DNA of 64,000 nucleotides, taken from NCBI GenBank assembly GCA_963736305.1, contig CAVTOD010000007.1:464091-528090 (forward strand). Direction: 5' to 3'. This DNA is from DASUPK01 sp963736305 (GTDB taxonomy: Bacteria > Actinomycetota > Thermoleophilia > Solirubrobacterales > 70-9). Below the pieces are notes generated by a model. That model searched no databases and was not told the DNA's origin. It worked only from the letters and a program-made list of their open reading frames with translations. Shown piece by piece: positions 25,618 through 34,646 of this stretch. Each line of letters starts with the position of its first letter. The stretch's first letter is position 1. A program made the position numbers and the translations under genes.

Positions 25618-26170
25618 GCTCGGGATGCGACTGATAGGCGACGAAGGCGCCGTCGATCGCAGCGAGGGCGAACCGCGCCAGATTGTCGGCGTCCGTGCTC
25701 TTCGGATCGAGCCCGAAGACGAGCTGCATCTGGACCCGCAACCGGTCGAGGGCAATCTCACGCACCCGGTTCACGACTCGATGGACCTCGTCCTCGCCGG
25801 TCGCAGCCGGCTGCGCGGCCATCACGACGAGGATGCGGAGAAAGTCCGGATGGCGCTCGAGGGTCACTGCGACGGTATCGACCAGGGCCCGCAGGTGGTC
25901 CGTCTGGGAGCCGACGCGGCGATCGATGTCCGGGAGCGCCTCGAAGAATCGCTCCGCGCCCCGCTCCATGACCGCGAGCAGGACACCTTCCTTCGAGCCG
26001 AAGTAGTGGTAGATCGAACTGGGAGGGACGCCGGCCTGGTCGACGAGTGCCGCAACGGTCGCGGCCTCGTATCCCTGCTCGGCCATCAGGTGCTCGGCGG
26101 CGTCGAGAACCGCCTCTCGAGAGCGAACTCCGCGCCGGTTGGGGGTCACTTCCTCGACGTTGGCAGCCAT
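25544..26170 (-). CDS. TetR-family transcriptional regulator
   Basis: N-terminal HTH: RSREAVLDAAEHLMAEQGYEAATVAALVDQAG with PPSSIYHYFGSKEGVL, then an all-helical ligand domain of about 150 aa. It is divergent from the aromatic catabolic operon starting at 26263 and very likely its repressor, released by a pathway intermediate. An in-frame upstream ATG at 26200 would add ten residues but falls in the operator/promoter region; 26170 is preferred. Confidence 0.9.
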   Translation of the reverse strand: MAANVEEVTPNRRGVRSREAVLDAAEHLMAEQGYEAATVAALVDQAGVPPSSIYHYFGSKEGVLLAVMERGAERFFEALPDIDRRVGSQTDHLRALVDTVAVTLERHPDFLRILVVMAAQPAATGEDEVHRVVNRVREIALDRLRVQMQLVFGLDPKSTDADNLARFALAAIDGAFVAYQSHPELTLDGLLEHLPPALIAVRRDLLRR

Positions 26171-26193
26171 GCCCCGGAGGATAACAATTGAAG

Positions 26194-26222
26194 TTGACAT
26201 TACAAAACACTTTCTGTAGCGT
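26194..26222 (+). promoter_or_regulatory. Promoter and likely TetR operator of the catabolic operon
   Basis: AT-rich island in GC-rich DNA. A perfect -35 TTGACA at 26194-26199 is followed 17 nt later by TAGCGT-like -10. Overlapping it is an imperfect inverted repeat ACAAAA-cact-TTCTGT within TACA(26201)...TGTA(26218), well placed to block the promoter and the divergent regulator. Confidence 0.55.
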
Positions 26223-26262
26223 CCGCTCCAATCTCATGGGAACTCCCACGGAAGAGAGCCAG

Positions 26263-28050
26263 ATGCCCGAGGAGGAAGTGCCCGTCCTGATCGTCGGAGG
26301 AGGTGGCGCAGGGCTCACCGCCTCCATGCTCCTCGCCCGACATGGCGTCGATCACCTTCTGATCAGCGCGCGTCCCGGCACCTCCGATCTGCCGAAGGCC
26401 CACGTGCTCAACCAGCGGGCAATGGAGATCCTCGAGGACTGCGGGGTCGCCGGCGAGATCGAGGAACGGAGTACGCCGCCGAGCCAGATGGCCGCGACGG
26501 CCTATTACGCCGGCTTCGTGGGCGCGGACCCCGATGCCGGCCGGCGGATCGCGAAACTCGAGAGCTGGGGCGCCGGCGGGGAGAACGAGCTCTGGCGAGC
26601 GGCCAGCCCATGGCATCAGCTAAACCTGCCGCAGATCCGGCTCGAACCGATCCTGAAGGCGGGCGCGGAGCGGCTCTCGCCCGGGCGGATCCGCTTCAAC
26701 CACGAGCTGCTCGAGCTGACGCAGGACGACGACGGCGTGACCGCCGTGGTCCGGGACAACGAGACCGGCGAGTCCTACTCGGTTCGCAGCGACTACCTGA
26801 TCGGCGCCGACGGCGGCCGCCGGGTCGCCGGCCAGATCGGCGTCACCTACGAGGGCCTCGGGGTCGTCACGGAGACCGCGACGCTCCACGTGAGCGCTGA
26901 CTTCTCACGCTGGGCCCAGGATCCGGACGTGTTGATCCGCTGGATCCTCTGCCCCGACACGGGGACGATGGTCGTCATGGTCCCGATGGGGCCTGAGCGC
27001 TGGGGACCCGACTCGGAGGAGTGGGTGATCCACCTGAACTACCCGGCGGACGACCCCCGCGCGCAGTCCGACGAGAAGGTGGAGGCAGACGTTCGATCTG
27101 CGATCGGCCTGGTCGACACGCCGATCACGATTCACAAGATCACGCGTTGGTCGGTGGACGCCGTGATGGCCTCGAAGTTCAGCGTCGGTCGCGTCTTCCT
27201 GGTCGGCGACGCGGCGCACCGCCACCCGCCGACGGGGGGGCTGGGCCTGACCAGCGCGATCCACGACGTCCACAACCTCTGCTGGAAGCTCGGGGCCGTG
27301 CTCGACGGTCATGCGTCGCCCGAGCTGCTCGAGACCTACGGGCCCGAGCGCCGCTCGGCCGACGAGCGAAACGCCCAGCGGTCGCTCGAGAACGCCGTGA
27401 ACCAGTTCGCCATCGTGGCGACGGCGGGTGTCTCCCACGAGCACACGCCCGAGCAGAACTGGGCGAACGTCCGGCGCATCTGGAGCGGCGATCCGGCGGA
27501 CGAGGACCACCGCGCGGCGGTCATGCGGGCAATCCGCATGCAGTCGATGGAGTTCAACGAGCTGAACGTCGAGCTCGGCTATGCGTACGAGTCCGCAGCG
27601 GTCGTACCGGACGGGACGCCGCCGGTGACCTCCGTCGACGAGGTTCGGCTCTACGAGCCTTCGACCCGGCCGGGTTCGCCGCTGCCGCATGCCTGGATCG
27701 ACGACGCGGACGGCGTCCGCCGGCCGATCAAGGACCTGGTGAAACCGGGTCACTTCCTGCTGATCGCGGGCGAGGAAGGTGCGCCCTGGTGCAAAGCCGC
27801 CGAGGAGCTCGCCTCGACCGGTGTCCCCCTGGACGCCGTGCGAATCGGCCACATCGACGGTGACCTGTACGACCCGCGCTGCATGTGGGCGCGGAGCCGC
27901 GGGATCGGCCCCAAGGGCGCGATCCTGGTCCGCCCCGACCGATTCGTCGCCTGGCGCAACCCCGAAGCGTCGGAGGCGCCGCTCGAGGAGCTCCGCGAGA
28001 CCTTTGCTCGCGTCCTCGCCAAGCCGGCCGCCGTCGCCGCAGCCGCCTGA
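26263..28050 (+). CDS. FAD-dependent aromatic hydroxylase (TfdB/phenol-hydroxylase type)
   Basis: 595 aa. Class A flavoprotein monooxygenase: dinucleotide motif VGGGGAGLTASMLLARHG, DG motif YLIGADGGRR, and FAD ribityl motif GDAAHRHPPTGGLGLTSAIHD. The C-terminal ~170 residues are the thioredoxin-like dimerisation domain of this class. It hydroxylates a phenolic substrate using NAD(P)H and O2. ATG at 26263 follows GGAAGAGAG; an upstream ATG at 26236 has no SD. First gene of the operon; the next gene starts 5 nt after its stop. Confidence 0.87.
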   Translation: MPEEEVPVLIVGGGGAGLTASMLLARHGVDHLLISARPGTSDLPKAHVLNQRAMEILEDCGVAGEIEERSTPPSQMAATAYYAGFVGADPDAGRRIAKLESWGAGGENELWRAASPWHQLNLPQIRLEPILKAGAERLSPGRIRFNHELLELTQDDDGVTAVVRDNETGESYSVRSDYLIGADGGRRVAGQIGVTYEGLGVVTETATLHVSADFSRWAQDPDVLIRWILCPDTGTMVVMVPMGPERWGPDSEEWVIHLNYPADDPRAQSDEKVEADVRSAIGLVDTPITIHKITRWSVDAVMASKFSVGRVFLVGDAAHRHPPTGGLGLTSAIHDVHNLCWKLGAVLDGHASPELLETYGPERRSADERNAQRSLENAVNQFAIVATAGVSHEHTPEQNWANVRRIWSGDPADEDHRAAVMRAIRMQSMEFNELNVELGYAYESAAVVPDGTPPVTSVDEVRLYEPSTRPGSPLPHAWIDDADGVRRPIKDLVKPGHFLLIAGEEGAPWCKAAEELASTGVPLDAVRIGHIDGDLYDPRCMWARSRGIGPKGAILVRPDRFVAWRNPEASEAPLEELRETFARVLAKPAAVAAAA

Positions 28051-28054
28051 GACG

Positions 28055-29653
28055 ATGGAGCGAGAGGTCGACATCGCTGTCGTCGGCTATGGGCCCGTCG
28101 GGCAGACCGTTGCCGGCATGCTCGGGCGAGCGGGTCACCGCGTCGCCGCGTTCGAGCGCTTCGACGAGATCTATCGCCTGCCGCGTGCCGTCCACATCGA
28201 CCACGAGATCATGCGTCTGCTGCAGGCCCGCGGCCTGGCCGACCGCCTCGCCGAGCAGATGGTCCCGCTGCGCGAGTACCGCTGGTTCGGCGCGGACGGC
28301 GAGGAGCTGCTCACCCTGACGCCGGAGATGCCGGCGAAGTCGGGCTGGGAGCCGGACTACCTGTTCTTCCAGCCCGAGCTCGAAAGGGCTCTCGACGGGA
28401 GGTGTGCGGACGACGGCGTCGCCGTGCATCGCGGCTGGGCCGCCGAGCGCATCAGCGATGACGAGGGCGGCGCAACCCTCACGGTCCGCCGCCATGTCGA
28501 GGAGGTGCCCGGGCGGCTGTCGCCGACCGAGGAGACTGAGACCGTGCGCGCGCGCTGGGTCGTCGGCGCCGACGGGGCGAACTCGTTCGTCCGGGAGGCG
28601 ACCGGGATCGGGCGCCGGGACCTGGGCTTCCAGGAGCGCTGGCTGGTGGTGGATGCGGAGCCCAACGACATGTCCGCTCTGGCCCACTTGCCGATCGCCT
28701 GCCAGTGGTGCGATCCCTGGCGGCCGACGACGCACGTCCAGAGCGGGCCTCGGCACCGCCGCTGGGAGTTCATGCTGCTCCCCGGCGAGAAGCCCGAGGA
28801 CTTTGACGATCCAGGACGCGTCTGGTCGCTCCTCGAGCCCTGGTTCAAGCCCGAGGACGGGCCGCTCACGCGCACAGCGGTCTACGAGTTCCGCTCGATG
28901 CTCGCCGACGAGATGCGGAAGGGTCACGCCCTGCTCGTCGGGGACGCCGCCCACCTGACGCCGCCGTTCCTGGGGCAGGGCCTCTGCTCCGGCCTGCGGG
29001 ACGCTGCGAATCTCGCCTGGAAGCTCGACCTCGTGCTGCGTGGACTCGCGTCCGAGGAGCTGCTCGACACGGTCGAGGTAGAGCGACAGCCGCAGACCGA
29101 GTGGGTGATCGGCTTCGCGGTCGAGCTCGGCAAGGTCCTCTGCGAGCTCGACGCGGAGGCCGCGGCCGAACGCGACGCGACGCTGCGCCAGGTGGACGCA
29201 CCTCCGCCGCTCGAGTTTCCGCCGCTTGGCACGGGCGCGATCCACACCCCCTCCGGTGACACGCCCGATCCACTGGCAGGGACGCTCAGCGTCCAGGGGG
29301 TGGTGGCGAAGGACGGGCGAGAGGGCCGCTTCGACGATGTCGTCGGTCACGGCTGGTCGCTGATCGCCGCCGGGGGGGATCCGGTTGACCACCTCGACGA
29401 CGCCGACCACGAGGTGCTCCGCTCGCTCGACGTGACCGTTTCCTCCCTCGAGCCCGAGGCTCCCGGAGGCGTCCGTGACATCGACGGTCGCCTCACGGAG
29501 TGGCTACGAGGTCACGACGCGCGTGCCGCGCTGATTCGCCCCGACTTCTGCGTCTTCGGCAGCGTCGCCACGCCGAACGACCTGCCGTCGCTGCTCAGCG
29601 ATCTGCGGACCCAGCTTCATCTCACCACTCGACCCCTGATCAAGGAGCGCTGA
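28055..29653 (+). CDS. MhpA-like FAD-dependent hydroxylase
   Basis: 532 aa. Motifs VVGYGPVGQTVAGMLGRAGH, VVGADGANSFVRE and VGDAAHLTPPFLGQGLCSGLRDA place it in the 3-(3-hydroxyphenyl)propionate hydroxylase group. As in that group it would convert a hydroxyphenyl acid to a catechol, the substrate of an extradiol dioxygenase. It is followed 3 nt later by the dioxygenase gene. Confidence 0.85.
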   Translation: MEREVDIAVVGYGPVGQTVAGMLGRAGHRVAAFERFDEIYRLPRAVHIDHEIMRLLQARGLADRLAEQMVPLREYRWFGADGEELLTLTPEMPAKSGWEPDYLFFQPELERALDGRCADDGVAVHRGWAAERISDDEGGATLTVRRHVEEVPGRLSPTEETETVRARWVVGADGANSFVREATGIGRRDLGFQERWLVVDAEPNDMSALAHLPIACQWCDPWRPTTHVQSGPRHRRWEFMLLPGEKPEDFDDPGRVWSLLEPWFKPEDGPLTRTAVYEFRSMLADEMRKGHALLVGDAAHLTPPFLGQGLCSGLRDAANLAWKLDLVLRGLASEELLDTVEVERQPQTEWVIGFAVELGKVLCELDAEAAAERDATLRQVDAPPPLEFPPLGTGAIHTPSGDTPDPLAGTLSVQGVVAKDGREGRFDDVVGHGWSLIAAGGDPVDHLDDADHEVLRSLDVTVSSLEPEAPGGVRDIDGRLTEWLRGHDARAALIRPDFCVFGSVATPNDLPSLLSDLRTQLHLTTRPLIKER

Positions 29654-29655
29654 AC

Positions 29656-30249
29656 ATGGCCGACTCGACGGCAGTGATCCATCCCAAGTTCCACCACTTC
29701 AACCTGAAGACGACCCGTCTCCAGGAGATGATCGATTTCTACGCGGTCCTCGTCGGTGCCGACGTCAACTTTCAGGACGACGTCGGCGCCTGGCTGAGCA
29801 ACGACGAGGCGAACCACAGGATCGCACTGCTCGCCTTCCCCGGCTTCAGCGAGGATTCCGAGAAGGAGACCCACACCGGCCTGCATCACACGGCCTTCGA
29901 GTACGGCGGCTTCGAGGAGCTCAACGCGAGCTACCTGCGTCTGAAGGAGGGCGGGATCGAGCCGGAGTTCTGCATCGACCACGGGATGACGTTCTCCTAC
30001 TACTACGCCGACCCCGACGGCAACCAGGTCGAGCTCCAGGTCGACAACTTCGGCAGCTGGACGCGCTCCACCGAGTGGATGAGGACCTCGGAGGAGTTCA
30101 AGGCGAACCCGATCGGGCAGTTCGTCGATCCCGACAAGGTCGCCTCCGATCACGCCGACGGCGTCGAGTTCGAGGAGATTCACGCGAGGGCGATGGCGGG
30201 CGGCTACGCGCCCGAGCAGGCCCCGGTCGAGATCCCGGAGCCCACATGA
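29656..30249 (+). CDS. One-domain extradiol dioxygenase (VOC fold)
   Basis: 197 aa, SD AAGGAGC ahead of the ATG. A single VOC module pair: KFHHFNLKT (His 14), GLHHTAFEYG (His 78) and NQVELQVD (Glu 126) form the 2-His-1-carboxylate Fe site. Classical two-domain extradiol enzymes are about 300 aa; the short one-domain class (as in Rhodococcus BphC2/BphC3) is a good fit. It cleaves catechols meta to the hydroxyls. Its stop overlaps the start of the hydrolase gene by 4 bp. Confidence 0.85.
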   Translation: MADSTAVIHPKFHHFNLKTTRLQEMIDFYAVLVGADVNFQDDVGAWLSNDEANHRIALLAFPGFSEDSEKETHTGLHHTAFEYGGFEELNASYLRLKEGGIEPEFCIDHGMTFSYYYADPDGNQVELQVDNFGSWTRSTEWMRTSEEFKANPIGQFVDPDKVASDHADGVEFEEIHARAMAGGYAPEQAPVEIPEPT

Positions 30250-31076
30250 AGCGCTGCCGGTTCGAGGTTCGCGGTCTCAGCGACGGCGTGGTGAAGAACG
30301 GGGTCCTCAAGGACGATTTCGTTGTCGACCCCTATCGCGGTGACCGCCACGCGCTCGAGGACTGCCGCTTGCTGGCTCCGGCGCAGCCGCGGAAGTTCCT
30401 CGGCATCGGCCTGAACTACGCCGACCACATCGCCGAGAGCGGGATGGAGGCCCCGGAGTTCCCGGTCTTCTTCAACAAGCAGTCGACCTGCGTCGTGGGA
30501 CCCGGGGACGACGTGCACATGCCCCGCGTCTCAAACCTGCTCGATTACGAGGGCGAGCTCGCGATCGTGATCGGCGAGCGCTGCCGGCACGTCAGCGAGG
30601 AGCACGCCCCAGAGGTGATCGCCGGCTACACGATCACCAACGACCTCTCGGTGCGCGACTGGCAGCTCCGCACACCGACGATGACGCTCGGGAAATCGTT
30701 CGACACACACGGCCCGCTCGGGCCCTGGATCGTCACGGCCGACGAGCTCGGCGATCCGCACGCGCTCTCGATCAAGACCTGGGTCAACGACGAGCTGCGC
30801 CAGGACGGCAACACCGGGGAGATGATCTACGACTGCTTCCAGCAGGTCGCGCACCTCTCGCAGGCGTTCACCCTTGAGCCCGGCGACGTGATTGCGACGG
30901 GTACCCCGGCCGGGATCGGAGCGGTGCGCCAGCCGTTCCCCGAGGGTCTCCTGAAGGTCGGCGACACCGTTCGCATCGAGATCGAGGGCATCGGCACGCT
31001 CGAGAACACCGTGGTCGAGGAGCCCGAAGGCTTCGTCGTCGAGGGGGCGGAGGAGGGGCTCGCGTGGGCGGGCTGA
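30246..31076 (+). CDS. Fumarylacetoacetate hydrolase family protein
   Basis: 276 aa. FAH fold: GIGLNYADHIAESG, then the metal site DYEGELAIVIG and NDLSVRDWQ (E..E..D type), and TGTPAGIG closing the pocket. In meta-cleavage pathways such enzymes hydrolyse or decarboxylate/hydrate the ring-cleavage product; the exact reaction here is open. ATG overlaps the dioxygenase stop. Confidence 0.85.
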   Translation: MKRCRFEVRGLSDGVVKNGVLKDDFVVDPYRGDRHALEDCRLLAPAQPRKFLGIGLNYADHIAESGMEAPEFPVFFNKQSTCVVGPGDDVHMPRVSNLLDYEGELAIVIGERCRHVSEEHAPEVIAGYTITNDLSVRDWQLRTPTMTLGKSFDTHGPLGPWIVTADELGDPHALSIKTWVNDELRQDGNTGEMIYDCFQQVAHLSQAFTLEPGDVIATGTPAGIGAVRQPFPEGLLKVGDTVRIEIEGIGTLENTVVEEPEGFVVEGAEEGLAWAG

Positions 31077-31495
31077 CCGACGCGCTGCGCAGCTTTCTGG
31101 ACGAGCACCGTGTCGGCGTGCTCGCCACTGTGGCCGCCGATGGCAGGCCCCGGCAGTCGGTCGTCTACTACGTCCGGGACGGGAATCGCCTGCTGATCTC
31201 GACCGAGTCCAAACGGCTCAAGGCGCAGGACGTGATGCGCACCGGTCTCGCTTCCATCTGCATTCGGGGTGACGAGCAGCCGTATCCGTCGGCGACGTTC
31301 TCCGGTCCGGCCGAGATCCTGACCGAGGAAATCGGCGCTTCGACGGCGCGGATCATGCAGCGGATCGCCGGGATGGACGAGGCTCCCGAGCCTCAGACCG
31401 ACGACGCACTTGCGTCGATCGATCGCGTGATCCTTGCGATCACCGTCGAGAAGGTCACCGCGGTCAGCTACATCCCCGTCGAGACTGATCGGTAG
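31064..31495 (+). CDS. PPOX-class (F420-dependent type) split-barrel protein
   Basis: 143 aa from GTG at 31064, SD GGAGGAGGGG inside the end of the preceding gene. Split-barrel flavin/F420-binding fold: HRVGVLATVAADGRPRQSVV, LLISTESKRLKAQDV, YPSATFSGPAEIL. Actinobacterial members of this subclass use F420 or FMN. It may reduce a pathway intermediate. It overlaps the FAH gene by 13 bp. Confidence 0.8.
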   Translation: MGGLTDALRSFLDEHRVGVLATVAADGRPRQSVVYYVRDGNRLLISTESKRLKAQDVMRTGLASICIRGDEQPYPSATFSGPAEILTEEIGASTARIMQRIAGMDEAPEPQTDDALASIDRVILAITVEKVTAVSYIPVETDR

Positions 31496-31505
31496 CGACT
31501 GCGCG

Positions 31506-31880
31506 ATGGAGACGGCGATCTGGATCGCACAGGTCGTGCTCGCGACGGTGTTCGCTTTCGCCGGCGCACTGAAACTCACACAACCGCGGGAGAAGCTGGT
31601 CAGCCTGGGCCAGGGCTGGGTCGAAGACGTCGACGACCGCCAGGTGAAAAGCATCGGCGTTCTCGAGATCCTCACCGCGATCGGTCTGATCCTGCCCGCC
31701 GCCCTCGACATCGCGCCGACGTTGACCGCGGTCGCGGCTGTCGGCGCGGTTCTGCTTATGGTCGGCGCCGCCGCCACCCACGTCCGCCGGCGCGAGTTCG
31801 ACAGGCTGCCGCTGAACGTCGCGCTCGCGGCCCTCGCTGTCTTCGTGGCCGCGATGCGTTTCGGCCCGCACTCGCTCTAG
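31506..31880 (+). CDS. DoxX-like membrane protein
   Basis: 124 aa with four helices, starting WIAQVVLATVFAFAGALKLTQP, the DoxX-like opening. Members are small quinone-linked or redox membrane proteins of uncertain role. Last gene of the aromatic operon, 10 nt after the PPOX gene, before a strong terminator. Confidence 0.8.
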   Translation: METAIWIAQVVLATVFAFAGALKLTQPREKLVSLGQGWVEDVDDRQVKSIGVLEILTAIGLILPAALDIAPTLTAVAAVGAVLLMVGAAATHVRRREFDRLPLNVALAALAVFVAAMRFGPHSL

Positions 31881-31901
31881 CGGGTTGGAGCAGTACACCG
31901 G

Positions 31902-31933
31902 GGCGGCCCGCATCGAAGTGCGGACCGCCCCTC
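31902..31933. terminator. Bidirectional rho-independent-type hairpin
   Basis: GGGGCGG-c-CCGCA / TGCGG-a-CCGCCCC, a 12-bp stem with one mismatch and a tcgaag loop, between the convergent doxX-like and DUF7144 genes. The T-run is absent, as is usual in such GC-rich DNA. Confidence 0.7.
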
Positions 31934-31947
31934 GCAAGCTGTCGGGC

Positions 31948-32349
31948 CTAGTCCCAGTCCTCGTTCCAGCCCTCCGTCAGCCCGTAGATGATCATCACGT
32001 CGAGGATGATGATCAGGAACGCCCAGAGTGGTGCGGCGGGGAACCAGACGATCTGCGCGATCGCGTTCAGGGAGACGAAGAAGACCGCGGCCCAGCGCGC
32101 CGCGTCGCTGCGGGCAAACAGCCCCAGTCCCGTGAGAGCCACGAGCGAACCCAGGATCAGGTACACCCAGCCCCAGGTCGTGGCATTGGCGATGATCACC
32201 CCGTTGCCGCCGACGATCACGTTCTTATCCTCGAGGATCGCCGCCAGTCCCCACAGTGCATCGAGTGAGCCGACGACCACCAGGACGATGCCGGCGAAGA
32301 TTGCCCAGTCTGATGGCTTCCTCTCCGAGGTTGATCTGGATGCTTCCAT
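31948..32349 (-). CDS. DUF7144-type four-helix membrane protein
   Basis: 133 aa, excellent SD AAAGGAGG. Four helices: DWAIFAGIVLVVVGSLDALWGL, the WGWVYLILGSLVALTGLGL pair, WAAVFFVSLNAIAQIVWF and LWAFLIIILDVMIIYGL, ending TEGWNEDWD. Common in actinobacteria, function unknown. No stress element was found ahead of it. Confidence 0.8.
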   Translation of the reverse strand: MEASRSTSERKPSDWAIFAGIVLVVVGSLDALWGLAAILEDKNVIVGGNGVIIANATTWGWVYLILGSLVALTGLGLFARSDAARWAAVFFVSLNAIAQIVWFPAAPLWAFLIIILDVMIIYGLTEGWNEDWD

Positions 32350-32520
32350 TTGCTTCCTCCTTTAGTTGCGTTGCGTTTCCGTGGTGGGAAATGCGGGAGG
32401 TGCGGTTGAGCAGAGCCGACCAGCGAACAAGCGATGACGCAACGTTGTCGCTGGCTGAGCGCGAGCCACGGGGTCGCTCCGCCGACGTTGCCCACTGGGC
32501 AGCCGGCCTGACCGATCAAA

Positions 32521-33141
32521 TCACCCCGCGGCGCCGGCTCCACTCCGTGCCACCTGGGCCTCGTCCAGATCCTCGGGCAGACGCCTGACCTCGAAGGCGA
32601 GCACGACGCGCATGACTCCGATCACTACGGCCCAGATCCCGGCGACCGTGACCAGGGCAGCGAGCGTCGCGCCGGGGGCAGCGAGAGCGAGGACGCCGAG
32701 GGGCACCTCCGCCAGGCCGAGGAGGAGCAGCATCCACCAATCGGGCAGCACCCGGCGTGCCGCGAACGCTCCCGAGATGGAGATCGTGCCGATGACGATC
32801 AGCCAGCAGCCGAGGAAGATCCCGAGCACCGTCAGGCTGGGCCCTGGCCAGGCGATGATGGCGATTCCCGCTGCAATCGAGAGCAGCCCGGTGGCGTAGT
32901 TCGCGCCGCGGCCGGAGATTCCGGCGGTCAGCATGATCCAGATGCCCTCGAAGATGAACAGCGCCCCGAGGAACGTCGAAAGACTCCTGACGCTCCAGTC
33001 GATGCTCCAGATGAGGACACCGGCGACGATCAGCACAAGACCGTTGAGGAGCAGAGTCGTCCAGTTTCTGGACAGGCTTTCGGCGGCATCACGAGTCAAC
33101 TGATTGCCGAAGTTGTCGAACGAGGCAGGCGTGGCGAACAT
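32521..33141 (-). CDS. HdeD/DUF308 family membrane protein
   Basis: 206 aa, six helices arranged as three hairpins, with repeated FLGALFIFEGIWIMLTA and GCWLIVIGTISISGAFAAR type modules typical of HdeD. HdeD in enterobacteria belongs to acid-stress defence; in actinobacteria the role is untested. SD AGGAGG before the ATG. Preceded by a stress element at 33218-33247. Confidence 0.85.
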   Translation of the reverse strand: MFATPASFDNFGNQLTRDAAESLSRNWTTLLLNGLVLIVAGVLIWSIDWSVRSLSTFLGALFIFEGIWIMLTAGISGRGANYATGLLSIAAGIAIIAWPGPSLTVLGIFLGCWLIVIGTISISGAFAARRVLPDWWMLLLLGLAEVPLGVLALAAPGATLAALVTVAGIWAVVIGVMRVVLAFEVRRLPEDLDEAQVARSGAGAAG

Positions 33142-33217
33142 CGTTTCCTCCTATCGATTACCGAGGCGAGACACGGCATTTTTCGTCAATGAGAACGAGG
33201 ACTCTGGAGCCGGAGCG

Positions 33218-33247
33218 GGTGAATCGTCATCACACGCTTTGAGTGAT
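33218..33247 (-). promoter_or_regulatory. Shared stress element, upstream of hdeD-like gene
   Basis: Minus strand ATCAC (33243-33247), N10, TGATG (33228-33232; one base off TGACG), N5, TCACC (33218-33222). 76 nt ahead of the gene start. Confidence 0.6.
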
Positions 33248-33271
33248 CTTGCGCCGACCCGAGGCGAGGGA

Positions 33272-33301
33272 ATCACAGGGATTGCGTGACGACGACTCAC
33301 C
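33272..33301 (+). promoter_or_regulatory. Shared stress element, upstream of 33394 gene
   Basis: ATCAC (33272), TGACG (33287), TCACC (33297). Divergent from the hdeD copy, only 24 bp away, and 92 nt ahead of the gene start. Confidence 0.65.
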
Positions 33302-33393
33302 CAGGTCGCCACGAGTCTGCCGCGTGTCACGTTTGCTCATTGCGCAGGAAAGGATCTCTTCGTCCACCCGATCCCAACGATTAAGGAGCTCCC

Positions 33394-33894
33394 ATGTCAC
33401 TTCGCACTACACACATCCTCGCCGTCGTCGGCGCCGTCGTCGTCTTCGTCGCCACCGCCGTCACCTGGTACACGCACGATGTCTCGGCCGGCACCCAAGC
33501 CGGACAGGTGGCCTACAGCTCGAGCAAGTCGTACACGCTGTGGGACCTCACGACCCTGGCGCCGGTGCTGCTCGTCATTGGCGCCGCGCTGGGAGCAGCC
33601 CTGCTCCTGTTCGCTCCGTCCAGCTCTGCCCGGGCTGCGGCGGCTGTCGCCGGCCTGCTCGGTCTCGGGATCACGGCGTACTGCGTGGTGAAGTGCTTCG
33701 ATTTCCCCGATCTCGGACCGACCGGCGCGGTGAGCCTCCCGCTCCCGGGCGGCGCCGTGGGCGCAAGCGCCTCCACCGTGCTCAACGCCGGTCCCTTCGT
33801 CGGCATAGTCGGCGGCCTGCTGCTCGTCGCCAGTGCGGTGGGGCACACAAGCGATGCGGCGGGGACGGCGCCAGGGGGACCGAGTTCAAAGTAG
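33394..33894 (+). CDS. Four-helix membrane protein, function unknown
   Basis: 166 aa, AAGGAG 5 nt before ATG. Four helices (about 8-30, 52-74, 80-102, 130-152), with an extracytoplasmic loop between the first two helices that is rich in Ser/Tyr and a second Gly/Ser loop. No family recognised. It is the first gene after the element at 33272, with the DUF1003 gene 74 nt downstream. Confidence 0.7.
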   Translation: MSLRTTHILAVVGAVVVFVATAVTWYTHDVSAGTQAGQVAYSSSKSYTLWDLTTLAPVLLVIGAALGAALLLFAPSSSARAAAAVAGLLGLGITAYCVVKCFDFPDLGPTGAVSLPLPGGAVGASASTVLNAGPFVGIVGGLLLVASAVGHTSDAAGTAPGGPSSK

Positions 33895-33968
33895 TCCTCT
33901 CCTGCGGCGTGCCCTAGGAGGATGGGCACACGCGAATACGCTCTGAGCCTCGACCGGAAGGAGTCGTG

Positions 33969-34493
33969 ATGCCCACCGATCATCCAGCACATCCAGTGGC
34001 CGACCCGGCGCATAACGGCCACAAGACACTCGGCAGCCGGCTGCACCGCTTCCTCATTCCCGTCCCCAAGCTGGAGCCCCCGATCAATCCGGCCCTGCTC
34101 AAGCGCGAGAAGGAGCGCGCCGACGCGAGGCAGAACCGGGCCGCCGACAAGATCACGGCCTTCTCGGGCTCGATGCTGTTCGTCTACCTCCACATCATCT
34201 GGTTCGGCTGCTGGATCGGCTTCGGGGTGGAGGACTACCCCTTCGGCCTGCTGACGATGATCGTCTCGCTCGAAGCGATCTTCCTGTCGACCTTCGTGAT
34301 GATCTCCCAGAACCGCGCCGACGCCAGGCGCCAAGTGATCGCCGACGAGCAGTGGAAGATGGTCCAGGTGGAGGACAAGCAGAACGTCGAGCTGATCGAC
34401 CTCTCCAGGCAGATCCTGGAGCTGACCAAGGAGGTCCGCTCGCTGACGGATCCGACCCTCCCGAACCCCGCGCCGCGCAAGTCTTCCCGGTAG
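33969..34493 (+). CDS. DUF1003 family membrane protein
   Basis: 174 aa. Typical DUF1003 arrangement: a hydrophilic N-terminus with RAADKITAFSGSMLFVYLH, then two helices (FVYLHIIWFGCWIGFG and PFGLLTMIVSLEAIFLSTFVMISQNR) and a charged coiled tail. A GTG at 33966 is also in frame; ATG 33969 has the better AAGGAG spacing. Function unknown; members occur in stress contexts. Confidence 0.85.
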   Translation: MPTDHPAHPVADPAHNGHKTLGSRLHRFLIPVPKLEPPINPALLKREKERADARQNRAADKITAFSGSMLFVYLHIIWFGCWIGFGVEDYPFGLLTMIVSLEAIFLSTFVMISQNRADARRQVIADEQWKMVQVEDKQNVELIDLSRQILELTKEVRSLTDPTLPNPAPRKSSR

Positions 34494-34572
34494 CGGTGCG
34501 GCGGGACTCCTCATAGGGGTGAGCCGCGGTCGAATCCCTCGCCATATCCGGGCCTGAGACGGAGCTCCGAAG

Positions 34573-34602
34573 ATCACCAAGAATGGATGACGCTCCCTCA
34601 CC
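34573..34602 (+). promoter_or_regulatory. Shared stress element, upstream of coiled-coil gene 2
   Basis: ATCAC (34573), TGACG (34588), TCACC (34598). 44 nt ahead of the ATG. The whole block is nearly identical to that of coiled-coil genes 1 and 3. Confidence 0.7.
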
Positions 34603-34646
34603 CGGCCATCCCTCACCCTCCGCTCGACAACAAGAGGAGGTTTCAG

